Positions 35,544-47,120 of a DNA stretch of 64,000 nucleotides are shown here, in pieces. The notes under the pieces were generated by a model. That model made no database searches. It was not told the origin of the DNA and was given only the letters and a program-made list of their open reading frames with translations. Position numbers and translations under genes: made by a program. The DNA comes from Bromus sterilis (lineage: Eukaryota > Streptophyta > Magnoliopsida > Poales > Poaceae). The DNA is taken from contig OX465596.1 in assembly GCA_950022295.1 (NCBI GenBank), forward strand, positions 212,815,501 to 212,879,500, written 5' to 3'. The number at the start of each line of letters is the position of its first letter. Positions within the stretch are counted from its first letter, which is position 1.

Positions 35544-36871
35544 CCAGGCCATCTTCCAAACTTACAGTTCTTCTCTCGCCGACTGGATTACTTGACTAAC
35601 AGAGGAGCTTTTCCTATCAAAAACCCTAGCATTGCGCTCTAGTCATAACTTGCACAAACCTAGTGTCACACATGCCGCCACCTGCTTGTGAGCGGAGGAA
35701 GGGACTCTCTCCACATCCGAGCCCACCATTCCCTCAGCTCGTCGTCTGGTTGCAGAGTCGGCTGCTGGAGACGCATGCCTCATAGGAGCATAGCGGCATA
35801 ATCCACTCCGATCATGCCCTGGAAGAAAATGAGGTACGCCGACCTAGCCGATTAAACTCCCTTGGGCTCCAGTCTCCATATGAAACGATCCTCCTCATCA
35901 GTCAACTCTAGGAGATCATGGATCCTCCTCTAGATCTCCATGAATTCCACAATGGCTGACAAGGACAAGGGGCTAGTGATGTCCGCAATCCAAGTGTCCC
36001 CGTTTCTTGCTTCCGCCACCGTCCGCTTTTTAGCGTCGCGTGCCCATGCAAGCGGAAGAAGATTAGGGGCGATCTCGATCTGGCTCAAATTCCCGATCCA
36101 CCTATCGTACTAGAAGAGGTCTCTGTCACCGTTGCCCAAGATGAATTGCGTCGCCGCCAGGAACATCATACGGGCATCCTGATGGATGGTAGGTTCTAAT
36201 CCAGACCACGACCTGAAAGGACCAGTTTTTTGCAACCAAAGACACCTAATTTGGAGAGCTTTGTTTAGAGTGTCCAATCTGGGGATACCGAGTCTGCCCA
36301 GCGCTGTCGGACGGCAAAACTGGTACCAAGCCACCAAGCAATGCCCTCCCTTAGCCTCCTCCGAGCCTCTCCAGAAGAAGATGTGACAAATTTTGTAGAT
36401 CGCTTTATGCACCCAAGAAGGTAAATTAAAGGCAATCATGTGATAGACCGTCATTATTGAGTTTACTGCCTTAATAAGCGCCAACCGGCCTGCCTGGTAG
36501 ATCAACCGCGATTTCCAAGTTCCCAAATGTTGTGCCACCGAATCCACAAGGGGCTGCAGATCAGATTTAGAGAGACCCACCGGGGATAGCGGGAGGCCCA
36601 AATACGAACATGGAAAGGGGGCCACCTTGCAGGGTAGAAGGGCCGCCAGAGCCGCAGTGTCCACTGCATCACACCGAATGGGGGAGATATACCACTTATG
36701 CAAATTGGCCACGAGGCTGGTTGCCTCACCAAAAAGCGACAAGAGCGATTTCATGGCAACCATCTCACTCTCCTTGGGCTTGAGGAAAACCGCCGCATCG
36801 TCGACGTAAAGAGAGAGCCGATGCTTGGTACCCCATCTGCTGATCGGCTCGAAAACCCCGGCCAGTTCCGC
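35544..36871 (-). pseudogene. LINE (L1-type) ORF2, C-terminal half including the YVDD box
   Basis: On the - strand, reading right to left, the segment starts in reverse transcriptase with FEPISRWGTKHRLSLYVDDAAVFL (polymerase motif C). It then carries the thumb and post-RT blocks typical of plant L1 ORF2: YLGLPLSPVGL, GRLALIKAVNSIM, FNLPSWVHKAIYKICHIFFWRG, and CLVAWYQFCRPTALGRLGIPRLDTLNKALQIRCLW (36110-36763). A stop near 36109 replaces Trp. The C-terminal end (RNARVFDRKSSSVSQVIQ) is recognisable near 35560-35640 after an internal deletion. The upstream part of the same ORF lies across E3 at 46002-46240. Confidence 0.85.
36867..36871. repeat. target-site duplication TCCGC, left copy
   Basis: Five bases TCCGC adjoin the left end of E3. 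The identical bases adjoin the right end at 45997-46001. Removing E3 and one copy restores one continuous LINE reading frame. Confidence 0.9.
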
Positions 36872-39800
36872 TGTAAGGCCCCCAATGCGGTGCTAACTCG
36901 AGTTAGTCGCTTTCGCGTCCCGCTCATGTTAGTAGCGCATAAAAGGCCACCGACTCACAACACTCGCACTCGTGTCGCTACCGGATTCTCGAAAACAGAT
37001 ATAAGAACAATGAAGTTTATACTAAGACATAAATATATATAGAGTCCAGGGCATATATCGCCACTGGTATTTATTGCAACATCTCAGAGGTCCATGGACC
37101 CAACAGTACATCATGCAACAAGCGGAAGACAATCACGACCGAGTACGGTCAAAATCCAAATGGCCCTAGAGAGGGATGCACATAAATAGTCCACCCACGG
37201 ATCGTCGGAGCCCAACTATAGGATCTACTGAACGAAGTCATCCTCATCGTCGTCCTCCGGGGGCACCTCCACGAAGTATCGTCTGGTGCTCGGGTCGAGG
37301 TAGTAGTCAACTGCAACGGCCAATCAGGCAAAACAATAAAATCACAAAAGGAAACCAGGGTGAGATTATATCATTACATGATTACTAACTCCCTACGGTA
37401 GGACAAGGTAAAAGTAAAGGTTGCAGCCGCACTAGCATATATGGTGGCTATCGTTCTATTAGAGTAGAGGTAAGATCAAAGAATGCACGCGACATCGTGT
37501 CATAAGTCTGCTATCCACCTACTTACGTCAAACATAATACAACCTCGATCTTCTCTCGGTCCCCCCTGGACGAAGAAAATCAACCAAGGCACTCACACGG
37601 TAGACAAATTTTAATTATTATTAAAATTGATGTTATTCTATGAACAAGGAGTAGGCCTCAAGTCGTCCATAACCGTGGACACGACTTTTCGAAAAGATTT
37701 AACCCTGCAGGGGTGTACCAACTGCCCATCATAGGCTTCGCATGTATGCCCGGTTTCCACTTCGCTAGGTAAGCGCCTGAAACTCCGGAATGTTAGAGTC
37801 CCTCTAACTAACAACGCACAATTCCGGGTGGCCCCCAGTGAGTCGTCATCCAACTCAAAAGCCAGTCGCGCTCTCGAATCGGTCTCTACCGTATGGCTAA
37901 GGTCGGGTTTAGTCTCACCTATATAACAGGGGACTTCCTAGCTCACCAGTGTGGACCAACCAGAGGAATTATGTCTCCGTTGGTCCGGGTTGTTTCGAAA
38001 ACTGCTGGGGTACCAACCAAGCACACACGTTTGCAAATAGTAAAACAGCTCGGGCCACCACTAGAATTGTATGAAGCTAGGTAGGTAAGACAAGGGGACC
38101 CCATAGAATCCCACACATGATTAGGCACGCTCGTCAAGAAACACAATACCCGGAACTCGGGACCTAGGTGACTCAAATGGAACAAAACACCTGGCGGGAA
38201 CAGCCGGGTCTCCCATCTTTCGCCAAGTATAAATTAACATCATAATAATAATAAATATCAACCAACTTCTTTAATAACATGATATCCCAACCATAGCATA
38301 GGGTAAGCAGCACGTTTTCCTACTCATACTAAGCAATGGCTGAGCAGCGGTAACTTAGCAATACAAAGGTTTGCTGGGATGTGGGGATCATGGCTGTTTG
38401 GTTTTTGAATGTGGCATAAGCAAAGTGGATAGGATCAAACAAACGTTCTAGATTACAGCTAGCCGGGTAGGCAGAAAGGTATCAAGTAATGGTATAAATT
38501 TTCCCCTTGCCTAGGTAATCGGTCGTAGAAGCAAACGTAGCAGGGTCCTTGGGCTCGGTGTCAGAAACCTCCATGTAAGTCTCCTCGGCAGTCTCAGGTG
38601 CTAACATAAAGTACCGGCAAGGAAAAGGCACACAAGTAAGCAATGGGTGCAATGCACGGGCAAAGATGGTATGATCAAGTTTAATAGACATGATGTGACC
38701 CTATCTAGTCAGATTTAAATAAAGGTGGTGACGACACGTCAACAAATTCATATGCAATTTATTTACGTTGAATGGCTTCGGTCTTAGCCTTAATTTTTGG
38801 TGTAATTAACATGGCAACATGACATGATCAACAAAGAAATTACCAGAAATAAATACAACGTGAAAGTAAAACATAGATTCCGGAGACGAAGAGATGTCGA
38901 TGAACTTGACATCGAAGAGGTGCAACAAAAGAAAGGAACCCAGCCACATTGCATATGACAATATGCTAGGGGCTGGTTTGATGATGCAAAGATTTGAAGA
39001 TGACATGAAAAGAGACTTGGAATGAAAAGATGATCAGGATTCAACATGCACAGAAGTTGAAAGAAGGCAAGACATGAAAATACAGGGTTGATATGGCCAG
39101 GTGTTTCACACCACGTCCACTTGAGTTGCGTAGAACATCACATGGACCTCACCATTGCAATCCCTGCATTTTTCTACCCCATAACCATATAAGGCATGGC
39201 TCCATTTGAATTCGCAAGGCACAGTTGCAAATTCAAACGAATTCAGGGGCCTAAGTGCAAAGTTGCACTACCTGCATTTTGAAAAGGCCCAATTGACAAA
39301 ACCAATATCACCATGCAGATCCTTGGGAGAAACTACCCCAAACTCTTATATGGGATGCCTCAAATGAGTTTCAAGTTTAAAATCCAATTTGAATTTGAAT
39401 TCAAACTCAAATTGGAATTTAAACAGAAAAATAAATGAAAAAGAGAAGAAAAAAAGGGCGCATACCCAACTGGGCTGGCCTCTGGCAGGTGGCCCATCTC
39501 CTCTCCCCTTGGCCCAAGCAAGTAAGCCCACTCGGCTGGAGACAGGAAAAATAAAAAAACAAAAAGGGCCAAGCCCACTGCTGGACCATGCCCACGGCCT
39601 TTTCTCCTCCTCCTCGGCCCAAGGCACAGTCCCTTCTCTGAACTCGCTCGTGACTGAAGAAAACGGCGACATGCCTGCACCCGACAGGGCGGCGACTTCC
39701 CGGCGACCACTGCCTCGCCGACACGGCTCCTGCTGCCCTACTCCGGCGAGGAATCGCGAGCTGGTGCACCCAGCTCCACGCAGGTGTATCGCATGGCCAC

Positions 39801-41369
39801 GGTGGTGCCACGGGGAGAGCGCGGCGTCGACGGGAACAGAGCCGCGGCGACGCACACCTCTCTGAACATTCAGAACCCGCGCGTTCCGGCGATCTCCCGG
39901 CGACACTAGCGTGGTGCACAGCTCAACGGCGACTAAGCCACGACGTCCTACACGTAGCTGGGACCTCCCTCTACACGCCTGCACCTCGGATCCGGCCCCT
40001 AGCTCCATGACGGCGACACGACGTTCGACTGAACACGGCGGTGCCACTGTCTATCACTCGATCTTCAGACTCCAGCGCTGCTACGACCAAGAACCCGCGC
40101 AAGCGACCCCCTTTGAGGCCATACGCGCGGCCAGAGCACGCCCTAGCACGCACGAGCGCACCCCGGACACGCCATGGACAAGGCGGCCACGGTGGCTCGT
40201 CGGCGACATCGGCACGCGGAAGCAGAACCCCACGCCCCAAGCTAAACGGGCTCCTACTCGCTACGGGAGGATGAAGGGCACCACGGGGCTCACCTTGGGG
40301 CTGCCGTGGTCGAGCTCGAAGCGCGGGACGACGGGGAAGAAGCCAACGGCGACGAAGAAGAAGACTTCCACGGCGGGGTCGTTGGCTCAGGGAAGAAAAG
40401 GTGGCCCTGGCTCCGAGCTGCAAGAAGGAAACGGAGCAGACGGGGCACAGAGGCACGACTTCGAGCGCGCGGCCAACAACGAGGCGAGGAGACGGCGAAT
40501 TGCTCGTCGGACTCACCAGCATCAGCGGGAAGAGGGGAGAAGCCCGACGTCCATGGGCGTGGCGGCAGGGCAAATTGAGAGGGGGAACGGGACGGCCTAG
40601 GGTTCACGGGGCGAGAGGCGGCTCTAGCTTATAAAGGAGGGAGCTGGAGCCACGTCGGCCGGCGTCGACGTCGACGCTCCCCTTTAGCTGTGAGAGAGAG
40701 AGGGAGGGGACCCTGGACACGTTGTAAAGACTATGACCCAGGGCCGCCCGATCTTGATCCAGCGGCCATCATTGCCCCTGCGTAACGCTTCGGTGGCACG
40801 GGCCAGGCGGGCCGCGAAGAAGTGGGGCGAGGCCTGCTGGGCTGGGCCTGGCAGGTCCTCTGCCTCCAGGAAAAAAAAGGAAATTTCCATTTATTAAAAA
40901 CAGAAAAGTCCAAGAGTTTTCTGAGCAAATCAAAAGGGAGAAAAACATATGAAAAAATATGTTTTGGAATCCTTGCAATATTCTCCAATTTATAAAATTG
41001 GTTTGGCCATTTTTGGAGCAACTAAAATGTGGGGGCATTTTTGGAAATTCAAATCACATTGAACTGTGGCCCACATTTTGAGAGTTGGCAAAAATATTGC
41101 AAGGTTTTTAAAAAGCTTGAGAAGGGCAAGGAATTGGCTATGCCAAGTTTGGGGTCAAGGGGAGCATGCATGCAACATGGAAAAATCTTCAATCACCCTT
41201 CTTGAACCACTTTGTTTGAACTCAAAAGCAAATCAAATGAACTCAAATCTCAATGCCATTTGAAATCATCACATGAAATTATAATCTTTAGCATCATGCC
41301 AAGTTACAAAGTCAACAGACAAAGAACAATGTCATGGTGATTTCTATTTATTGCACATGGGCTGTTATA
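36872..41369 (-). repeat. left (3') LTR of E3 (4498 bp)
   Basis: The + strand start TGTAAGGCCCCC and the following 2 kb match E1, as do the last 480 bp. The end reads GTTATA instead of GTTACA. The centre (about 38910-40890) is unlike E1 and very GC-rich, with open frames of 229-233 codons on both strands. These frames are treated as compositional. A TATAAG motif on the - strand near 40630-40640 is a candidate core promoter. Confidence 0.85.
40629..40640 (-). promoter_or_regulatory. candidate TATA box of the E3 LTR
   Basis: On the - strand CTCCTTTATAAGCTAG occurs here, and identically in the right LTR at about 45256-45267. It lies about 730 bp from the LTR start in element sense. Confidence 0.45.
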
Positions 41370-41405
41370 GCACTCCCCCACCAACACAGGATCTCGTCCC
41401 GAGAT

Positions 41406-44395
41406 CTAAGTCTGAAACAACTCTGGATACTCGGAACGGAGATGATCTTCACGCTCCCACGTTGCTTCCTTCTCCGAATGATGTTCCCACTGCACCTTCA
41501 TGAACTTGATGGTTTTGTTGCGAGTCTTGCGCTCGGACGTCTCAAGAACACGGACTGGACGCTCTGAGTAGGAAAGGTCCGCACTCAGCTGTATCTCGCC
41601 CAAGTCAACGGCCTGCTCTGGCTGCTTGAAGCACTGCTTTAGCTGGGACACATGGAACACGTCATGCACCATGGACAGACTCTCTGGAAGCTCGAGCCGA
41701 AAGGCAAGAGGTCCTCTAGTCTCAAGGATGCGGAAAGGTCCGACAAATCTTGGAGCGAGCTTTCCTTTGATGCCAAAGCAGTGGGTTCCCCTCAATGGAG
41801 ACACTCTCAGGTACGCCCAATCACCAACCTGAAACGCTACACCATGGTGCCTTTTGTCATAATAGGCCTTCTGCCTAGACTGTGCTGCCTTTAGGTGCTC
41901 TCGGACAATCTTCACTCTGTCCTCTGCCTCCTGGATCACATCTGGACCGAACAGCTTCCTCTCCCCTGTCTCGGACCAGTTCAAATGTGTCCTGCACTTG
42001 CGGCCATACAAGAATTCAAATGGCGCTGCCTGCAGACTTGCCTGATATCTGTTGTTGTAAGAGAACTCAGCATACGGCAAGCACTCTTCCCACTTCATGC
42101 CAAAGGATATGACACATGCTCGAAGCATGTCCTCAAGGATTTGGTTCACGCGCTCGACTTGCCCACTTGTCTGAGGGTGATAAGTGGTACTAAACAACAC
42201 TGTCATACCAATCGCCTTTTGAAAGGCCTGCCAGAACTTAGAGGTGAAAAGGCTGCCTCTATCAGAATTGATATTCTTGGGAATGCCATGCTAAGACACA
42301 ACTCTTGCGGTGTACAAATCCGCCAACTGAGCTGCTGAAATGGATTCCTTCACTGGAAAGAAGTGGGCAACTTTGGAAAGATTGTCAATGACAACAAATA
42401 TGGCATTGTTCTTCTTCTCCGACAAGGGGAAGCCTGTGATGAAATCCATCTCTATGTGATCCCATTTCCACTCCGGAATCTCAAGTGGTTGAAGCAACCC
42501 TGCAGGCTTCTGGTGTTGTGCCTTCACTCTCCTGCACACATCACACTGAGACACGTAACGGGCAACATCCCGCTTCATACGAGTCCACCAAAACTTTTCT
42601 TGAGATCTTGATACATCTTTGTACTACCAGGGTGAATAGACAGCTTGGAATCATGGGCTTCCTTCATGATGACCTCTCTGAGATCTCCCTCCTTGGGAAC
42701 AACAACTCGCCCTTCAAACAACACGGTGCCGTCATTATGCACTGAAAAGAAACCGTACTTTGGAACTGAGGCGGCAATACCCTGCTTGATCTTTTGTATC
42801 ATTGAGCTGCCAGACCGAGCTTCACGAATCTTCTCACGGATAGTGGGCTCTACCACAAGGTTGGCAAGGTAGCCTGCTGGAACTAGCTCGAGATTGAGCC
42901 TTCGAAAGGACTCACACAAATCAGGGTGGATCTTCTACACCTGGATATTATTGCAATCGCCCTTGCGGCTCAGCGCATCAGCTATGACATTCGCCTTCCC
43001 AGGCGTGTACTGAATATCAACTGTGTACTTAGTAATGGTTTCAAGCCATCTTCTTTGCCTCAAGTTCAGATTTGGTTGAGTGAACAAGTACTTCAGACTC
43101 TTGTGGTCGGTGAACACATGAACCTTCCTCCCTAAGAGGAGGTGTCGCCAAGTGATCAAAGCGTGCACAACTACTTCAAGCGCCAAGTCGTGCGTGGGAT
43201 AATTCCTCTCACTCGTCTTCAACTGTCGTGAGGTATACGCCATAATATTCCTGCCTTGCATCAAAACTTCGCCTAGACCTTGCAAGGAGGCATCACAAAA
43301 CACCTGAAAAGGCTGTGACTCATCTAGCGGTGTGAGAATTGGAGTTGTGGTCAACTTCTCTTTCAACTCCTCGAAGGCTGACTGGCAAGCTGGTGACCAA
43401 GTGTACCATTTGCCTTTGCACAACAATTCAGTCATTGGCTTCGCTATTTTGGAGAAATTCTGCACAAACCTCCTGCAATAACTGGCGAGGCCGAGAAAAC
43501 TCCTTAGCTGTTTCACATTCTTCGGCGGAGCCCACTCTTGAATAGTGCGGACTCGCTCTGGATCAACCGCAATTCCTTCAGTGGAAATAACATGGCCCAG
43601 AAAATTGACCTTGTCCAGCCAAAACTCACACTTGGAGAACTTGGCATAGTAACAGCGCTCTCTCAACTTCTACAGCACCAAGCGTAGATGTTCCTCATGT
43701 TCAGCCTCTGACTTGGAATAGACAAGAATGTCGTCGAGGTAGAGGATCACGAACACATCAAGCCATTATTGGAACAAATAGTTCATAGCTCTCATGAAAG
43801 TCGGAGGGGCGTTTGAGAACCTGAAAGTCATGACTGTGAACTCATACAGCCCATAACGTGTGCTGAACGCGGTCTTTGGAATGTCCTCTTCACGAACATG
43901 AATTTGATGATACCCCATCCTCAAGTCAAGCTTGGAAAACACCTTAGCCCCATTCAACTGTTCGAACAGATCATTGATGCGGGGTAAAGGGTATTTGTTC
44001 TTGATGGTTTTCTTATTGATACCGCGATAGTCCTGGACCAAGTGGCTAGTCCCATCTTTCTTCTTGACAAACAAAGCTGGTGCACCCCAAGGGGAAGTGC
44101 TGGCGCGGATAAAACCGCCCGCCTCCAACTCTGTCAACTGCTTCTTTAGCTCAATCAACTCCTCTGAACACATCTTGTACGGATGCCGAGAAATCGGCTG
44201 AGTACCAGGCTCTAGCTCAATAACAAACTCAATAGCTCGAACTGGGGGAATTCCTAGCAACTCCTCTGGAAAGACGTCTGGGAAATAACAAACAATTTTG
44301 ACTTCTTCGAGCAAAGGTGCGACTCCTGCGTTCAAGGCGTACAACTGTGCTGGTCCTGCTATAGAGCCACAAGTGTACAAGACTTCTGCGCCTGA
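41406..44395 (-). pseudogene. pol remnant of E3: protease end, reverse transcriptase, RNase H, integrase, chromodomain-like tail
   Basis: The order on the - strand is as follows. The last part of protease and the reverse transcriptase start lie in 43766-44395 ([40 protein letters not shown]). The catalytic box reads YLDDILVYS, intact, with the Asp codon at 43730-43732. RNase H is in 42935-43666. Integrase is split over 42575-42919, 42291-42578 and 41406-42206 (zinc region, DFITG, SGQVERVNQ), ending in the chromodomain-like tail WEREDHLRSEYPELF. Lesions include a TAA in place of Glu just upstream of the YLDD box (near 43770) and frame breaks near 43670, 42925, 42577 and 42290. It is not functional. 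Confidence 0.85.
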
Positions 44396-44420
44396 CAAGT
44401 GTACAACTGTGCGTTCAAGG
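44396..44420. other. filler DNA at the E3 deletion junction
   Basis: Twenty-five bases join pol to mid-LTR. They can be read as three short copies of nearby sequence (from 44370-44380, 44339-44350 and 44328-44337). Templated filler of this kind is typical of end-joining repair in plants. Confidence 0.7.
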
Positions 44421-45996
44421 AATCGCGAGCTGGTGCACCCAGCTCCACACAGGTGTATCGCATGGCCACGGTGGTGCCATGGGGAGAGCGCGGCGTCGAC
44501 GGGAACAGAGCCGCGGCGACGCACACCTCTCTGAACATTCAGAACCCGCGTGTTCCAGCGATCTCCCGGCGACACTAGCGTGGTGCACAGCTGAACGGCG
44601 ACTAAGCCACGACGTCCTACACGTAGCTGGGACCTCCCTCTACACGCCTGCACCTCCATGACGGCGATACGATGTTCGACTGAACACGGCGGCGCCACTG
44701 TCTATCACTCGATCTTCAGACTCCGGCGCTGCTACGACCAAGAACCCGCGCAAGCGACCCCCTTTGAGGCCATACGCGTGGCCAGAGCACGCCCTAGCAC
44801 GCACGAGCGCACCCCGGACACGCCATGGACAAGGCGACCACGGTGGCTCGTCGGCGACGTCGGCACGCGGAAGCAGAACCCCACGCGCCAAGCTAAACGG
44901 GCTCCTACTCGCTACGGGAGGATGAAGGGCACCACTGGGCTCACCTTGGGGTTGCCGTGGTCGAGCTCGAAGCGCGGGACGACGGGGAAGAAGCCAACGG
45001 CGACGAGGAAGAAGACGTCCACGGCGGGGTCGTCGGCTCGGGGAAGAAAAGGTGGTCCTGGCTCCGATCTGCGAGAAGGAAACGGAGCAGACGGGTCACA
45101 GAGGCACGACTTCGAGGAGACGACGAATTGCTCGTCGGACTCACCGACGTCAGCGGGAACAGGGGAGAAGCCCGACGTCCATGGGCGCGGCGGCAGGGCA
45201 AATTGAGAGGGGGAACGGGACGGCCTAGTGTTCACGGGGCGAGAGGCGGCTCTAGCTTATAAAGGAGGGAGCTGGAGCCACGTCGGCCGGCGTCGACGTC
45301 GACGCTCCCCTCCGGCTGTGTAAGAGAGAGGGAGGGGACCCTGGACACGTTGTAAAGACGATGACCCAGGGCCGCCCGATCTTGATCCAGCGGCCATCGT
45401 TGCCCCTGCGTAACGCTTCGGTGGCACGGGCCAGGCGGGCCGCGAAGAAGTGGGTCGAGGCCTGCTGGGCTGGGCCTGGCAGGTCCTTTGCCTCCAGGAA
45501 AAAAAAGAAAATTTCCATTTATTAAAAACAGAAAATTCCAAGAGTTTTCTGAGCAAATCAAAAGGGAGAAAAACATATGAAAAAATATGTTTTGGAATCC
45601 TTGCAATATTCTCTAATTTATAAAATTGGTTTGACATTTTTGGAGCAACTAAAATGTGGGGCCATTTTTGGAAATTCAAATCACATTGAACCGTGGCCCA
45701 CATATTTGGAGTTGGCAAAAATGTTGCAAGGTTTTTAAAAAGCTTGGGAAGGGCAAGGAATTGGCTTTGCCAAGTTTGGGGTCAAGGGGAGCATGCATGC
45801 AACATGGAAAAATCTTCAATCACCCTTGTTGAACCACTTTGTTTGAACTCAAAAGCATATCAAATGAACTCAAATCTCAATGCCATTTGAAATCATCACA
45901 TGAAATTATAATCTTTAGCATCATGCCAAGTTACAAAGTCAATAGACAAAGTACAATGTCATGGTGATTTCTATTTATTGCACATGGGCTGTTACA
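44421..45996 (-). repeat. right (5') LTR of E3, inner 2.9 kb deleted
   Basis: It matches 39750-41369 of the left LTR with small indels, for example a 16-bp gap near 44655. It ends at GGGCTGTTACA before the target duplication. An open frame that runs from this LTR into protease and reverse transcriptase (43766-44698) exists only because of the deletion. Confidence 0.85.
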
Positions 45997-46240
45997 TCCG
46001 CCTTCTCAATGATGGCATTGAGCACATCCATGATCAGGAGGAATAGGAGTGGGGAGAGCGGTTCACCCTGCCTCAATCCCCGCGCATGCCAAATCCGTGT
46101 ACCCGGTTTGCCGTTGATGAGCACCTTAGAGCTGGCCGAGGACATCAAGAGGGCGATCCACCGGCACCAGCGAGGGCCAAATCCTCGCTTCACCATAATC
46201 GGAAACAACATGGGCCAGGATCGAAAGCGCGCTGCCAGGA
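45997..46240 (-). pseudogene. LINE (L1-type) ORF2, reverse transcriptase palm fragment
   Basis: On the - strand the frame reads SWPMLFPIMVKRGFGPRWC, then VLINGKPGTRIWHARGLRQGEPLSPLLFLLIMDVLNAIIEKAD. This is the L1 motif RGLRQGDPLSPLLF with Glu for Asp. It stops exactly at the E3 right end, and its continuation is at 36871 leftward. The first five bases are the second copy of the target duplication. Similarity to LINE ends near 46225-46250. Confidence 0.85.
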
Positions 46241-46598
46241 CTCCCCGTGTATGAAATTATGTGGGCGGTGCGTACTCCTTCATGTGTGCAATGATCAACG
46301 ATGTGACTACTAATACATGCGGGCGAATAGTGGCGTATGGCACGGAAGTATCCCACGCGTCAGTAACAACAACCACTAACAGTCAACGGCCTTGGTCAAC
46401 GGTAAACCCTTGTTTGAGCATTGATAAGGGTAGACGTCGGAGTGTAAGGAAAAAATGAGGAAAGTTAACTGATTTGGAAAAAAACTGATTCCAACTATTT
46501 TTTTTTGACAGCAAAAAAAAAACTGATTACAACTAAGCAACGAGGACACGAAATAGAAAACCTTTTTTTTAGTTGTAAGCAAAAGTATTTTGAACCTT
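46241..46598 (+). other. upstream region of the host gene
   Basis: About 360 bp lie between the LINE remnant and the first exon. It holds no coding frame. It turns A/T-rich near 46480-46575, with long A and T runs, and I see no clear TATA box. It is the probable promoter of the gene at 47121-51115, which would place a LINE and a 9-kb gypsy element within a few hundred bases of the start site. Confidence 0.4.
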
Positions 46599-46599
46599 G

Positions 46600-47094
46600 A
46601 ACAGACCAGGAGTTCGTTTAGAACCACCCCAACGACCGCGAAGCCGCCCCGACCTGAGCCCATCCACTCAACCAAGCCCGAGTCCGAGCCGGGTGGGTTC
46701 GTTCTCCCAATCCATCCGCTTCCACTCCCCCCAACCTCGCCGTCGCCGGTCGCATCCGAACCCCGCCGGCCCCGCGTCCGTCTCCGCTCGTTCTTCCGAG
46801 GTCAGAAGCCAACCGCTGTCGACCGCCGACCGTCGCGAACCCTCGACGAAGCCCCGGAGATTTCGCTTCGATTCCAATTCGGACCCAGTTCGCGGGAGGT
46901 AATTTCGCGCATTCATCCACACCCGTTGGTTGCAACGATCATTGCATGATTCGATCTAGGGTTTGTGGTTCGCGGAATGGGTGGGTGCTTCTGGTGGGTT
47001 AATCGCTATGTTAGATGTTTGATCTCCTCCCGTCTCCTGCTCGGTTAGTTCGATTTGTGGAGTAATAACCGGCAGCTCTCTTACTGTTTTGCAG
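46600..47094 (+). other. 5' untranslated exon and first intron of the host gene
   Basis: A C-rich leader (about 46600-46898) has no ATG in frame with the main start. It ends at a donor GGAG|GTAATT. The intron 46899-47094 ends TTGCAG. The start of transcription cannot be placed from sequence alone. Confidence 0.55.
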
Positions 47095-47120
47095 GAGATT
47101 TCAGTGACCCGGACCCGGGG

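Larger units (their letters stand above)
36872..45996 (-). mobile_element. E3: Tekay-type Ty3/gypsy element inserted in the LINE, internally deleted
   Basis: The element has a complete left (3') LTR (36872-41369), the pol part of the internal region (41370-44395), a 25-bp filler and the outer part of the right (5') LTR (44421-45996). The 5-bp target duplication shows that both outer ends are original. About 5 kb are missing: gag, most of protease, the primer site and about 2.9 kb of the right LTR. Pol is closest to E1 by eye, with many substitutions. Confidence 0.88.

Noticed and set aside
39346..40600. Long opposing open frames (233 codons - and 229 codons +) in the E3 LTR
   Set aside because: They lie in a GC-rich LTR centre, open on several frames at once, with no domain. 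The right LTR copy does not preserve them cleanly. Compositional.
43766..44698. 310-codon frame that looks like a novel N-terminal domain fused to reverse transcriptase
   Set aside because: The fusion exists only because a deletion joined the LTR to pol at 44396-44420. It is not a designed fusion.
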